A DNA stretch of 5,997 nt from Deltaproteobacteria bacterium. Lineage in GTDB: Bacteria > Desulfobacterota > Desulfobacteria > Desulfobacterales > SG8-13. Location: the NCBI GenBank assembly GCA_030670715.1, contig DAOVBC010000159.1:1-5997 (forward strand), read 5' to 3'. The notes under the pieces were generated by a model. The model was not told where the DNA came from, made no database searches, and worked only from the letters and a program-made list of their open reading frames with translations. Positions within the stretch are counted from its first letter, which is position 1, and each line of letters starts with the position of its first letter. Position numbers and translations under genes: made by a program. Positions 1 to 5,899 of the stretch are shown one piece after another.

Positions 1-23
1 TGAATGAAAAGTTTAACGACCGA

Positions 24-1052
24 TCATGGCGTCAGCACCAATTTCCCAAACATCTCTCCCCGCTCCATGATGCCGTAGGCCTCTTTGCCCCGGCTGAGGG
101 GCATCACGCGATCAATGATCGGTTTTAGCTTACCGGACCAGATCAGTTTTATAACTTCTTGAAAATCCTGATGCGATCCCATCGTACTGCCGATCAGGCT
201 GATCTGCTTGCCGAATATATAGCGGATATCTATTTCAGCCATAGGTCCGCTGGTGTTGCCGACAATAACGATGCGGCCGCCTCTGGCTACAGCCGCCATG
301 CTGGCATTGATGGTGGCTTGTCCCACGTTGTCCACTACGACATCCACGCCGCGCCTGTTTGTCAATCGGAGGATTTCACGCTTCCAATTCACCTGAGAAC
401 GGTCCAGGACAAAATCAGCACCCAGTTCCCGGGCGCGATCAGTCTTGGTGCGGTTTCCGGCGGCGACGTAAACAACGGCACCTGCCAGTTTGGCCACCTG
501 AATCGCCATGCTGTTAACGCCACCACCGGATCCCACCACCAGTACAGTTTCACCGGCCCTCAATCCGGCACGGTTTATCAGCATTCGCCAGGCAGTCAGC
601 GCAACCAGCAACGGGGCAGCAGCGGCCGGAAAATCCAGATCATCGGGCATGGCAGCCAGATTATCGGCAGGGACAGCCACGTATTGCGCGGCGCCGCCTC
701 GCATATGTTCCCCCAGGACATGATAATCAGGGCTCAGCGAATCTTCCCCGCGGCGTGTGAATTCGTCGTTGCTGTGGCTGATACCAGGGTCGATTACCAC
801 CCGCCGGTCGATTTCCCAGCCGGAAACGTTCTTGCCTATTTCAGCTATTTCACCGGAAACGTCGGCACCGCACCAGTGGGGCATTGCCAGCTTAAGGCCG
901 GGCCAACCCTTTCGGACCCAGATGTCCAGGTGGTTCAGCGCGCAGGCACGAACACGAACAACAACCTCATCCGGGCCCGGTACCGGAGCGGGTACATCGC
1001 CGTATTGGATCACATCCAGCTCACCGTGGTCATTGAAGTAAAGAGCCTTCAT
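24..1052 (-). CDS. Zinc-free medium-chain dehydrogenase/reductase (quinone oxidoreductase-like)
   Basis: 342-residue cytosolic NAD(P)-dependent oxidoreductase of the medium-chain dehydrogenase superfamily, full length for the family. The N-terminal GroES-like domain (about 1-150) carries ALNHLD at 38-43 where zinc alcohol dehydrogenases have a catalytic Cys, and GADVSG at 62-67 where they have GHE, so the catalytic zinc site is absent. The lobe loop that usually holds four Cys in C-x2-C-x2-C-x7-C spacing has His93, Asp96, Thr99 and Ser107 instead, so structural zinc is probably lost too. The Rossmann domain shows VVGSGGGVNS at 172-181, followed by a second strand ending AAGNR (197-201); the Arg could favour NADPH, but this is only inference. 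The start is supported by GAGG at 1061-1064, 8 nt upstream. It follows the isomerase gene by 155 bp and may be the last gene of that transcript. The substrate is unknown; a sugar, cyclitol or enone reductase role fits the neighbours. Confidence 0.88.
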   Translation of the reverse strand: MKALYFNDHGELDVIQYGDVPAPVPGPDEVVVRVRACALNHLDIWVRKGWPGLKLAMPHWCGADVSGEIAEIGKNVSGWEIDRRVVIDPGISHSNDEFTRRGEDSLSPDYHVLGEHMRGGAAQYVAVPADNLAAMPDDLDFPAAAAPLLVALTAWRMLINRAGLRAGETVLVVGSGGGVNSMAIQVAKLAGAVVYVAAGNRTKTDRARELGADFVLDRSQVNWKREILRLTNRRGVDVVVDNVGQATINASMAAVARGGRIVIVGNTSGPMAEIDIRYIFGKQISLIGSTMGSHQDFQEVIKLIWSGKLKPIIDRVMPLSRGKEAYGIMERGEMFGKLVLTP

Positions 1053-1136
1053 AGTGAATACCTCATCAATTTCGATTTGGAAAAACGGGTGTCTTTAAAG
1101 CGGGTCAGGGACCATTGAACTTGTTGGGAACAACCG

Positions 1137-1208
1137 AGCTCAAAGCTCAAGGCTCAAAGTCGAGAAAAAGGTTGAATTGTTTTGGCTTTCAGCATTCAGC
1201 TTTGAGCT
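1137..1208. repeat. Inverted pair of 7-nt-period arrays, unit AGCTCAA
   Basis: The left arm at 1137-1161 reads as consecutive 7-mers: AGCTCAA twice, GGCTCAA, then a degenerate unit. The right arm at 1184-1208 holds GGCTTTC, AGCATTC and AGCTTTG, which are the same unit in reverse complement. By hand, the arms pair at 21 of 25 positions, with the outer 11 bp (1137-1147 and 1198-1208) perfect and a loop of about 22 nt. The right arm ends on the first base of the isomerase stop codon (1208-1210), so in the mRNA the hairpin begins exactly at the end of translation. No U-tract follows on the minus strand, so it is not a classical terminator. It could be an mRNA 3'-stabilising or processing hairpin, or a dispersed repeat. 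Confidence 0.8.
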
Positions 1209-2059
1209 TATAATTTCATTTTGAGTCCGGACTCTATAAATACAGGCTTCAGGTATTCAAGACTTTGCTTGCCGGCTTCGGCAGGCGTATCAACGTAAGG
1301 ATACAGTTCCAGACTGATATCGCCCTGATACCCGAGCTTGACCATGCTGGTGAAAATTTCTTTAAACCGGATGGCACCATGGCCTGCTATCAGGTGAGCG
1401 TGCACCCTGCTGGGTGCAATATCTTCGATGTGCACGTGGCCGATCCATTCGAAGAGTTCTTCAAAAGATTCAGCCGGATTTTCTCCGGCACAGAAAAAGT
1501 GGCCGATGTCAAAATTTATGCCGATGGCTGGGGATTTCACATCTTTAATAAATTCTTTGAATTCAGGGGTGTTTTCCATCAAGAGATCCGGTTCGGGTTC
1601 CACCAGTACTTTCAGGCCCAGCTCTTCCGCAAGCGGAATTACCTGATCCAGCCCCTCATGGAACAATTTAAATGCCTGCTTACGAGTTATATTGTCATTT
1701 AATGGTCCGCCGGGTGGAACAGAGATGTTATTACAGCCCAGGAGGTGGGCTACTTTAAGACTGTCCAGTGTGTGACGGATCCTGATCTTGCGTCGTTCTT
1801 CTTCCGATTCGATCCACGAAGGCAGATAGGTGTCCCCGACGGCAAAGAGGGTAAAACTGTTGATGTTGGTTACCTTGAGGTTGTGCCGGTCAATCATTTC
1901 TTTCACACGGGCTAGCTTGGTCCCGTTAAAGTCCGGCGGGTAAAGATGGGGACGATCGCCCATAATCTCCACCCCTTGAAATCCAAGAGCTGCGATGTTT
2001 TCGATCGCCTCAAAAAGGGTAAATTTTACATATGCGTTAGTGCTGTAACCGAAGACCAT
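1208..2059 (-). CDS. Sugar phosphate isomerase/epimerase (xylose isomerase-like TIM barrel)
   Basis: 283-residue cytosolic protein of the AP-endonuclease-2/xylose-isomerase-like TIM-barrel family (relatives include IolE, IolI and hydroxypyruvate isomerase). These enzymes use a divalent metal to isomerise or epimerise sugars, keto-sugars or cyclitols. The expected ligands are present in order: Glu154 in LVEPEPD, Asp184 and His187 in NFDIGH, His210 in HVHIED, and Glu251 in SLELYPY, so the enzyme is probably active. The family N-terminal strand-helix pattern is visible (FGYSTNAY, then LGFQGVEIMG at 25-34). The start has a strong Shine-Dalgarno, AGGAG at 2068-2072, 8 nt upstream. There is no signal peptide. 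It lies 160 bp after the inositol-phosphate synthase gene and 155 bp before the dehydrogenase, which suggests a shared pathway. A link to inositol or inosose conversion is inference; the fold covers many substrates, and EboE-like proteins are also in this fold group. Confidence 0.87.
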   Translation of the reverse strand: MVFGYSTNAYVKFTLFEAIENIAALGFQGVEIMGDRPHLYPPDFNGTKLARVKEMIDRHNLKVTNINSFTLFAVGDTYLPSWIESEEERRKIRIRHTLDSLKVAHLLGCNNISVPPGGPLNDNITRKQAFKLFHEGLDQVIPLAEELGLKVLVEPEPDLLMENTPEFKEFIKDVKSPAIGINFDIGHFFCAGENPAESFEELFEWIGHVHIEDIAPSRVHAHLIAGHGAIRFKEIFTSMVKLGYQGDISLELYPYVDTPAEAGKQSLEYLKPVFIESGLKMKL

Positions 2060-2095
2060 GGGGTTGTCTCCTCAGAAATAGCCTCTTTTTCATAT

Positions 2096-2125
2096 GGTAT
2101 AGTCGCCATAGAAAATGTTTTACAA
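2096..2125 (-). promoter_or_regulatory. Possible weak sigma-70 promoter for the isomerase gene
   Basis: On the minus strand TTGTAA (2120-2125) and TATACC (2096-2101) are separated by 18 nt and lie about 37 bp before the isomerase start. Each hexamer matches consensus at four of six positions, so this may be chance. If real, it would let the isomerase and dehydrogenase be transcribed independently of the synthase. Confidence 0.3.
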
Positions 2126-2134
2126 AATTGAATA

Positions 2135-2219
2135 GCAGAGCGCAAAGCGCATGGGGCATAGCGATAATAAAGGATTAAAATCTTTTTTTATTATGCTCAG
2201 CGCTATGCCTATATCGTTA
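2135..2219. repeat. Inverted pair of 7-nt-period arrays, unit GCATAGC, with A/T-rich stem
   Basis: The left arm reads GCAGAGC (2135-2141), GCAAAGC (2142-2148), GCATGGG (2149-2155) and GCATAGC (2156-2162). The right arm reads GCTCAGC (2195-2201), GCTATGC (2202-2208), CTATATC (2209-2215) and GTTATCA (2216-2222), the reverse complement of the same unit type. The last unit runs through the synthase stop codon (2220-2222). GGCATAGCG (2155-2163) pairs perfectly with CGCTATGCC (2201-2209). ATAATAAA (2164-2171) then pairs with TTTATTAT (2187-2194), with an extra 6 nt on the right side. The T-run at 2183-2189 is inside the stem and on the plus strand, so this is not a rho-independent terminator for the minus-strand genes. 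It could slow polymerase or define an mRNA 3' end. Confidence 0.75.
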
Positions 2220-3398
2220 TCAACCGGATGCTTCAGAGCCGAGTTTCTTGTCACATTCTCTTTCCAGCTCTCGTAATTGTGCCAACTGATCCTGAAAGGT
2301 CAATGGTGGATTTTCTCCGACCGGATTTTTGAAGTAAAAACCAAGTTCCGGGGATAGGCCGCTGCGACCCGCCATTTGAAGGGCCGCCAGCCACCTCCCG
2401 AGATCCAGGACAAGCGGCGCAGCCAGGATTGAATCCCTGCCCTGCAGATTTAAGCGGATGCTCATGGGAAGATCAAACATTCCTCTGAAATCGATAACAT
2501 CCCAGGCTTCTTTGGCATCGCCCCGGGGAGGATAGTAATCGATATGAACTTTGTGGGTCGGCGCCCCGTATCTCTGCCCCACAGGATAACCCAGGATTTC
2601 ATCAAGCAGTTTGGTTTTGTTGGCAACCTTTCCGGCTGCCTTTTCCGGATCCATGAGGTTTTTTCCGTCTTCGTTGCCCAGGATGTTCAGGCTGTACCAG
2701 CCGTCAACAATAAAATTTCGGGCTTTGAGTGCAGAAGCCAGCACCACCTTCAGATACGTCTGCCCGGTTTTACCGTCCCGACCGGCAACCGGTACGCCAC
2801 GCTTAACCGCTTCGTTTATGACGGCAGGGATTTCGATGGAATTCGGTGTGAAATTGACCACCGGTATTTCGGAAAGTATTGCAGCAAGGCAGTAGGCAAG
2901 ATCAGGTATGATATCCGGTTTAACCGTATTATACATCTCGTTAAGACTCCGGCAGTGTTCGAGGTCTGTTCCCGGTCCAGCCGGTAGAAGGTTGATGAAA
3001 ACCGGCAGTGCATCAGGCGTTTCTTCTTTGAATGCTCGAATATCCGCCATCACGCGTTCAACCTGCTGCCTGAAGCCCAGTGACGATGACGGCGCCCCGC
3101 GGACCGGTATCCGGTCCAGATCAGGTGCCAGCAAATGACATTGGTTTTCCGGAACCACTCCCTGGCATTGGATCGAGCCTGTCAATGTTTTCGGGCTTGT
3201 ATCCCATCCCGCCATGCAGGTGGTTTCGACTGGTGCCAGATAGGCAAACTTATTGCCGGTCGTCAGACTTGGCAAAACCTCATCAGCATTATGGCGCAGA
3301 GCGGCAATTGACACCGCGAGAGTTGATGCCACAGTTCCTTTGGCACCCGCAACAAGCAACAGAAGCGGACGCGATTTTAAACTGCTGGATACGATCAT
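2220..3398 (-). CDS. myo-Inositol-1-phosphate synthase (inositol-3-phosphate synthase)
   Basis: 392-residue cytosolic NAD-dependent cyclase converting glucose 6-phosphate to inositol phosphate, the entry step to inositol lipids, inositol-based solutes and cyclitols. The length fits the short archaeal/bacterial form rather than the eukaryotic enzyme of about 530 residues. The N-terminal Rossmann strand and loop VAGAKGTVAST (16-26) bind NAD. The family core is clear: TPNSIEIP (184-191), GRDGKTGQTYLK (206-217), LNILGNEDGKNL (237-248), Lys257 and Lys261 four residues apart, HIDYYPPRGDAKEAWD (285-300), and FYFKNP (354-359). Lys257, Lys261, Lys296 and Lys357 look equivalent to the catalytic lysines described for the Archaeoglobus enzyme; this equivalence is from memory of the family, not an alignment. 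The ATG at 3396-3398 is close behind a near-perfect sigma-70 promoter, giving a short leader of about 25 nt with only a weak Shine-Dalgarno. It appears to be the first gene of the synthase-isomerase-dehydrogenase group. Confidence 0.92.
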   Translation of the reverse strand: MIVSSSLKSRPLLLLVAGAKGTVASTLAVSIAALRHNADEVLPSLTTGNKFAYLAPVETTCMAGWDTSPKTLTGSIQCQGVVPENQCHLLAPDLDRIPVRGAPSSSLGFRQQVERVMADIRAFKEETPDALPVFINLLPAGPGTDLEHCRSLNEMYNTVKPDIIPDLAYCLAAILSEIPVVNFTPNSIEIPAVINEAVKRGVPVAGRDGKTGQTYLKVVLASALKARNFIVDGWYSLNILGNEDGKNLMDPEKAAGKVANKTKLLDEILGYPVGQRYGAPTHKVHIDYYPPRGDAKEAWDVIDFRGMFDLPMSIRLNLQGRDSILAAPLVLDLGRWLAALQMAGRSGLSPELGFYFKNPVGENPPLTFQDQLAQLRELERECDKKLGSEASG

Positions 3399-3429
3399 AA
3401 TTTAACCCGAATATTTGACGGAACAACAA

Positions 3430-3458
3430 AATATAAAGAAATGGATACCAAGTGTCAA
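3430..3458 (-). promoter_or_regulatory. Strong sigma-70 promoter for the inositol-phosphate synthase gene
   Basis: On the minus strand the -35 box is TTGACA (3453-3458, six of six), the spacer is 17 nt, and the -10 box is TATATT (3430-3435, five of six). The predicted start of transcription is around 3422-3424, about 25 nt before the ATG. No clear operator overlaps it, so expression may be constitutive and strong, although a repressor with an unknown site cannot be excluded. Confidence 0.85.
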
Positions 3459-3841
3459 GCCAGATGCCGGTAAAAATGTAGAATTCTGTCCGGGCGGAGT
3501 TTGGTGTCGGGGGATGGCCAGGAAGATACCTTAAAAGCAAGTGTACATAGCGTTTTTCAAAATTTCGTTCCGATTGAGATAGAATTTAGTATCGATGACG
3601 AGCGGAATTGACCCAAACGGACAGATACTGGATACTGGATACTCGAAACTGGATCTCGGATCGGGTCTATGCTCCCGGTCGCTCAACCGGTGATGAGTCT
3701 TACATCTTTTCTTAAAAGAAAGAGCGAAGCGATTCATTGATCCGGTATCCGGTATCAAGCATCCAGCATCTATATATAGAATCCATACTGATAGACCAAC
3801 GGTGGATAACGGTACTTTATTCTGACAACCACTATATCACT
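3459..3841. other. Intergenic region without a credible gene
   Basis: About 380 bp separating the ABC transporter group from the promoter of the synthase gene. It holds the heptamer inverted array at 3624-3770. The stretch 3459-3623 shows no convincing gene, RNA or further promoter. An open frame at 3531-3758 on the minus strand runs through the repeat array and has no recognisable protein features, so I do not call it. No obvious hairpin with a U-tract follows the ATPase stop codon, so where that transcript ends is unclear unless the array serves as terminator. Confidence 0.7.
3624..3770. repeat. Inverted pair of 7-nt-period arrays, unit GATACTG
   Basis: The left arm holds 7-mers in phase from 3625: ATACTGG twice, ATACTCG, AAACTGG, ATCTCGG, then ATCGGG. 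The right arm, from 3740, holds ATCCGGT twice, ATCAAGC and ATCCAGC, which on the other strand is again a GATACCG/GATGCTG-type unit. By hand, 3631-3662 and 3739-3770 pair at 25 of 32 positions. Several mismatches are A/G transitions that G-U pairing could tolerate in RNA. The roughly 76-nt centre has its own small hairpins, CCGGT (3675-3679) with ACCGG (3686-3690), and TTCTT (3709-3713) with AAGAA (3716-3720). It lies 72 nt past the ATPase stop and about 165 bp before the synthase promoter, so it may insulate the two transcription units. Confidence 0.85.
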
Positions 3842-4549
3842 CTAGTTCGGATAGTCTGCCGGTGATTTTAGATTAAAGTTATCCTGCACCAAAGCTCCAT
3901 CGGAAACACTCAGTATCCGCTGGGCATATGGAGCGCATTCGTTGCTGTGAGTGACCATCACGATGGTCATGCCATCCTCATTAAGTTTCTGCAGCAACTT
4001 CATGATTTCCTGCGAGGTTTTTGAATCGAGATTGCCCGTCGGCTCATCTGCCAATAGAACCGGTGGCTCGTTAACAATGGCACGTGCGATGGCAACCCTT
4101 TCTTTTTCGCCGCCCGAGATCTGATTCGGCAGGCGAAGCGCCTTATCCGCAAGACCAACGTGATCGAGCGCCTCTTCTGCCATGAGACGTTTTTGCTTTT
4201 TTCGTTCTTTAATGATGGCCAGGGGCAGCATCACATTCTCCAGTACCGTCAGGTAAGGGACCAGATGAAAGCTCTGGAAAATAAATCCCAGGAACTCCCT
4301 TCGGAAATCGGCCCTCTGTTCCTGCCCCAGACTGTAAATATCGATGTCGTCAACGATCAAGGTTCCGTCTGTCGGCTTATTCATGGCGCCGAGGATCGAT
4401 AGCAGAGTCGATTTTCCCGCACCGGATTCACCCATGATTCCTACAAACTCACCGGCTTCGATTTCGAAATTGATACCCGAAATCGCGGTTACGGTTGCAT
4501 CATCATTTCCATATTTTTTGACTAGGTTGTCTGCAATTATGTAACTCAT
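3842..4549 (-). CDS. ABC transporter ATP-binding protein, LolD/MacB type
   Basis: 235-residue cytosolic ATPase of the LolD/FtsE/MacB group that powers a four-helix FtsX-type permease; these are usually mechanotransmission or export systems rather than importers. All motifs are intact (numbering from the chosen start): Walker A GESGAGKST (40-48), Q-loop Gln92 in FIFQSFHL, signature ISGGEKERVAIARA (144-157), Walker B VLLADEP (164-170), D-loop NLD (173-175) and H-loop His201 in VTHS. I chose the ATG at 4547-4549 because GAGGT (4554-4558) sits 4 nt upstream and the protein then begins like LolD family members. An in-frame ATG at 4571-4573 would add eight residues, but it has no good ribosome site and lies inside a hairpin arm. 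The gene follows the permease by 42 bp, almost certainly in the same operon. The substrate is not determined; a DUF2318-linked iron or redox role is inferred from the neighbours. Confidence 0.93.
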   Translation of the reverse strand: MSYIIADNLVKKYGNDDATVTAISGINFEIEAGEFVGIMGESGAGKSTLLSILGAMNKPTDGTLIVDDIDIYSLGQEQRADFRREFLGFIFQSFHLVPYLTVLENVMLPLAIIKERKKQKRLMAEEALDHVGLADKALRLPNQISGGEKERVAIARAIVNEPPVLLADEPTGNLDSKTSQEIMKLLQKLNEDGMTIVMVTHSNECAPYAQRILSVSDGALVQDNFNLKSPADYPN

Positions 4550-4564
4550 GTTTACCTCATTTTT

Positions 4565-4585
4565 CGAATTCATATGATGAATTCG
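4565..4585 (-). other. Perfect 9-bp inverted repeat between permease and ATPase genes
   Basis: CGAATTCAT (4565-4573) and ATGAATTCG (4577-4585) are perfect reverse complements around a 3-nt centre. In the mRNA this gives a tight hairpin 6 nt after the permease stop codon and 6 nt before the ATPase Shine-Dalgarno. It contains the upstream in-frame ATG of the ATPase frame, which argues against that start being used. It may tune relative translation or decay of the two cistrons, or be a protein-binding palindrome. A regulatory role is inference. Confidence 0.6.
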
Positions 4586-4591
4586 GCTCTT

Positions 4592-5749
4592 TTAAAGTGC
4601 TCGCAACGCCTCGTTAGGATCCATTCTGGCCGCTGTGAAGGCGGGATATGCGCTGGAAACAAGGCCTACTGTCAGGGCGACTAAGATAGCAACTGCCGCC
4701 AGCTGGTAATCAAAAGGCACGGTTGCAATGTTCCCGTCGGAAAAAAATTCGATCGCTATTTTGGCGGATCCCAATCCGATCAGATAGCCTATAATGCCGG
4801 CCAGACCGGAAATAATCCCGGCTTCTATAAATACGATTTTCATGATGTGCCGTTTGCGAAAGCCAACGGCACGAAAAATGCCTATTTCATTGGTTCTTTC
4901 CCGGACGCTGCCCATCATGGTCACAAAAACAACAAGACCGCCAATGAGTAGAATGACGCCCGAAATGCCATAGGAAAAATTCTTGAACTGGGTCAGGGCT
5001 TCCATGCGTCCTTTAACTACCTGCTGGATAGCCATCACCTTTGCACCGGGAAGGATTTCAGATATCTGCTTGACCAGGTCGTCAATAGGGCAGTCTTTGC
5101 AAAGTGCCGCCACCTCAGCCATTGATACTTTGCCCTGCTTTTTAAAAATTAACTGGGCGGTTTTCAACCGGGTAAAGACAAGTTGGTCGTCCTGGGATCC
5201 GGTCGGTTCGAGGACTCCGGATACCGCCAGGTCTTTACCGTTAACCTGTAGTGACGATCCAGGATGCAAATCCATTATGCGTGCTACTTCCGATCCTAAG
5301 AGGATACCGTTGCTTCCAGGAAAGGCGCCTTGTACGTGCCACCATGGTTTCAGTATGCCGGAGACTTTAAAATCGACACCGGCCATCAGTACCCGGGTCG
5401 CATTTATTTTAACAACCCCCAGCACAAGTGGTCCGAGGGCCGCGATGTTGCGGGCATTTTTTATGGTTTTAACCCGGGCGAGTTCAGCTTCTCGAATTTC
5501 TTCCATTTCAAACGAAACACCGCCCAGAGAGAGCCCGCCGTACGAAAGGGCCAGATTTTCAGTTTTCGGAACAATCAAGATATTTGCGCCGTATTTTTCA
5601 AGCTTGTCGTTGATGTTGCTTGTCATCGCATTGACAAAACTGACGATGGCGACCACTGTGGCAACGCCGATCACCAGGCCGGCAAGAACAAATGCGGCCT
5701 TGCCCTTGCGGCGCATGAGGTTTCTAATAGATATTTCTTTAAGCGTCAT
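4592..5749 (-). CDS. FtsX/MacB-type ABC transporter permease with an extracytoplasmic CxxC
   Basis: 385-residue inner-membrane permease with the usual MacB/LolC layout: transmembrane helix 1 at about 19-41, a large extracytoplasmic domain at about 42-257, and helices at about 258-280, 304-334 and 348-370. The cytoplasmic loop SVRERTNEIGIFRAVGFRKR (281-300) is the typical coupling segment of FtsX-domain proteins. The C-terminus, RMDPNEALRAL, is also characteristic. There is no ATPase domain; that is the separate next gene, 42 bp downstream. The extracytoplasmic domain has a CKDCP motif (Cys217, Cys220), unusual for LolC/MacB proteins and suggestive of a disulfide, metal or redox site. The preceding gene ends like a DUF2318 Fe-S protein, and this order resembles the ABC part of the Campylobacter p19 iron-uptake locus. 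A role in periplasmic iron or redox handling is therefore plausible but unproven. The ribosome site is modest (AAGAGAAT region at about 5757-5764). Confidence 0.9.
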   Translation of the reverse strand: MTLKEISIRNLMRRKGKAAFVLAGLVIGVATVVAIVSFVNAMTSNINDKLEKYGANILIVPKTENLALSYGGLSLGGVSFEMEEIREAELARVKTIKNARNIAALGPLVLGVVKINATRVLMAGVDFKVSGILKPWWHVQGAFPGSNGILLGSEVARIMDLHPGSSLQVNGKDLAVSGVLEPTGSQDDQLVFTRLKTAQLIFKKQGKVSMAEVAALCKDCPIDDLVKQISEILPGAKVMAIQQVVKGRMEALTQFKNFSYGISGVILLIGGLVVFVTMMGSVRERTNEIGIFRAVGFRKRHIMKIVFIEAGIISGLAGIIGYLIGLGSAKIAIEFFSDGNIATVPFDYQLAAVAILVALTVGLVSSAYPAFTAARMDPNEALRAL

Positions 5750-5764
5750 GTTTTATTCTCTTTC

Positions 5765-5899
5765 ACCCGAATGTTTCATTTGCCTTTGGCAAATTGTACG
5801 TGTTCACGGGGTACGTTTCCCCGTGTAACGATATTGTCGGAGTGAAGCGGGGGAGCCGCACCCCGTGAACACGTACGGCAAATTTATGAAATAACGGGT
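5765..5899. repeat. 135-bp inverted repeat filling the gap between two cistrons
   Basis: The core is a perfect 17-bp inverted repeat, GTACGTGTTCACGGGGT (5796-5812) with its reverse complement at 5860-5876. The arms continue outward with small gaps: TTTGCC (5779-5784) pairs with GGCAAA (5877-5882), TTTCAT (5774-5779) with ATGAAA (5886-5891), and ACCCG (5765-5769) with CGGGT (5895-5899). An alternative inner hairpin, CACGGGG (5805-5811) with CCCCGTG (5819-5825), competes with the outer 17-bp pairing. A further small stem is GCGG (5847-5850) with CCGC (5856-5859). The element starts at the stop codon of the upstream gene and ends at the permease ribosome site. It has no 7-nt periodicity, unlike the other arrays in the window. 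It looks like a MITE- or REP-like dispersed element. Confidence 0.8.

Noticed and set aside
159..1118. Long plus-strand open frame of 319 codons opposite the dehydrogenase gene
   Set aside because: It is antisense to a gene with clear family motifs, has no recognisable domain, and its composition is that of a complementary-strand shadow.
1121..1133. Small palindrome TTGTT-GGG-AACAA upstream of the dehydrogenase as an operator
   Set aside because: The arms are only 5 bp, there is no paired promoter, and it could easily be chance.
2155..2209. Rho-independent terminator
   Set aside because: The T-run is inside the stem on the plus strand, and no U-tract follows the hairpin in the minus-strand transcript.
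3531..3758. 75-codon minus-strand open frame in the intergenic region
   Set aside because: It runs through the loop and left arm of the heptamer inverted repeat, has no convincing ribosome site and no recognisable protein features.
3624..3770. CRISPR-like array
   Set aside because: Units are 7 nt, contiguous and inverted across a loop, with no spacers and no cas genes.
4550..4573. N-terminal extension of the ATPase by eight residues
   Set aside because: The upstream ATG lies in a hairpin arm without a good Shine-Dalgarno, while the ATG at 4547-4549 has GAGGT at proper spacing and fits the family N-terminus.
5765..5899. Fourth member of the heptamer array group
   Set aside because: No 7-nt periodicity is visible; it is an inverted repeat of a different kind.
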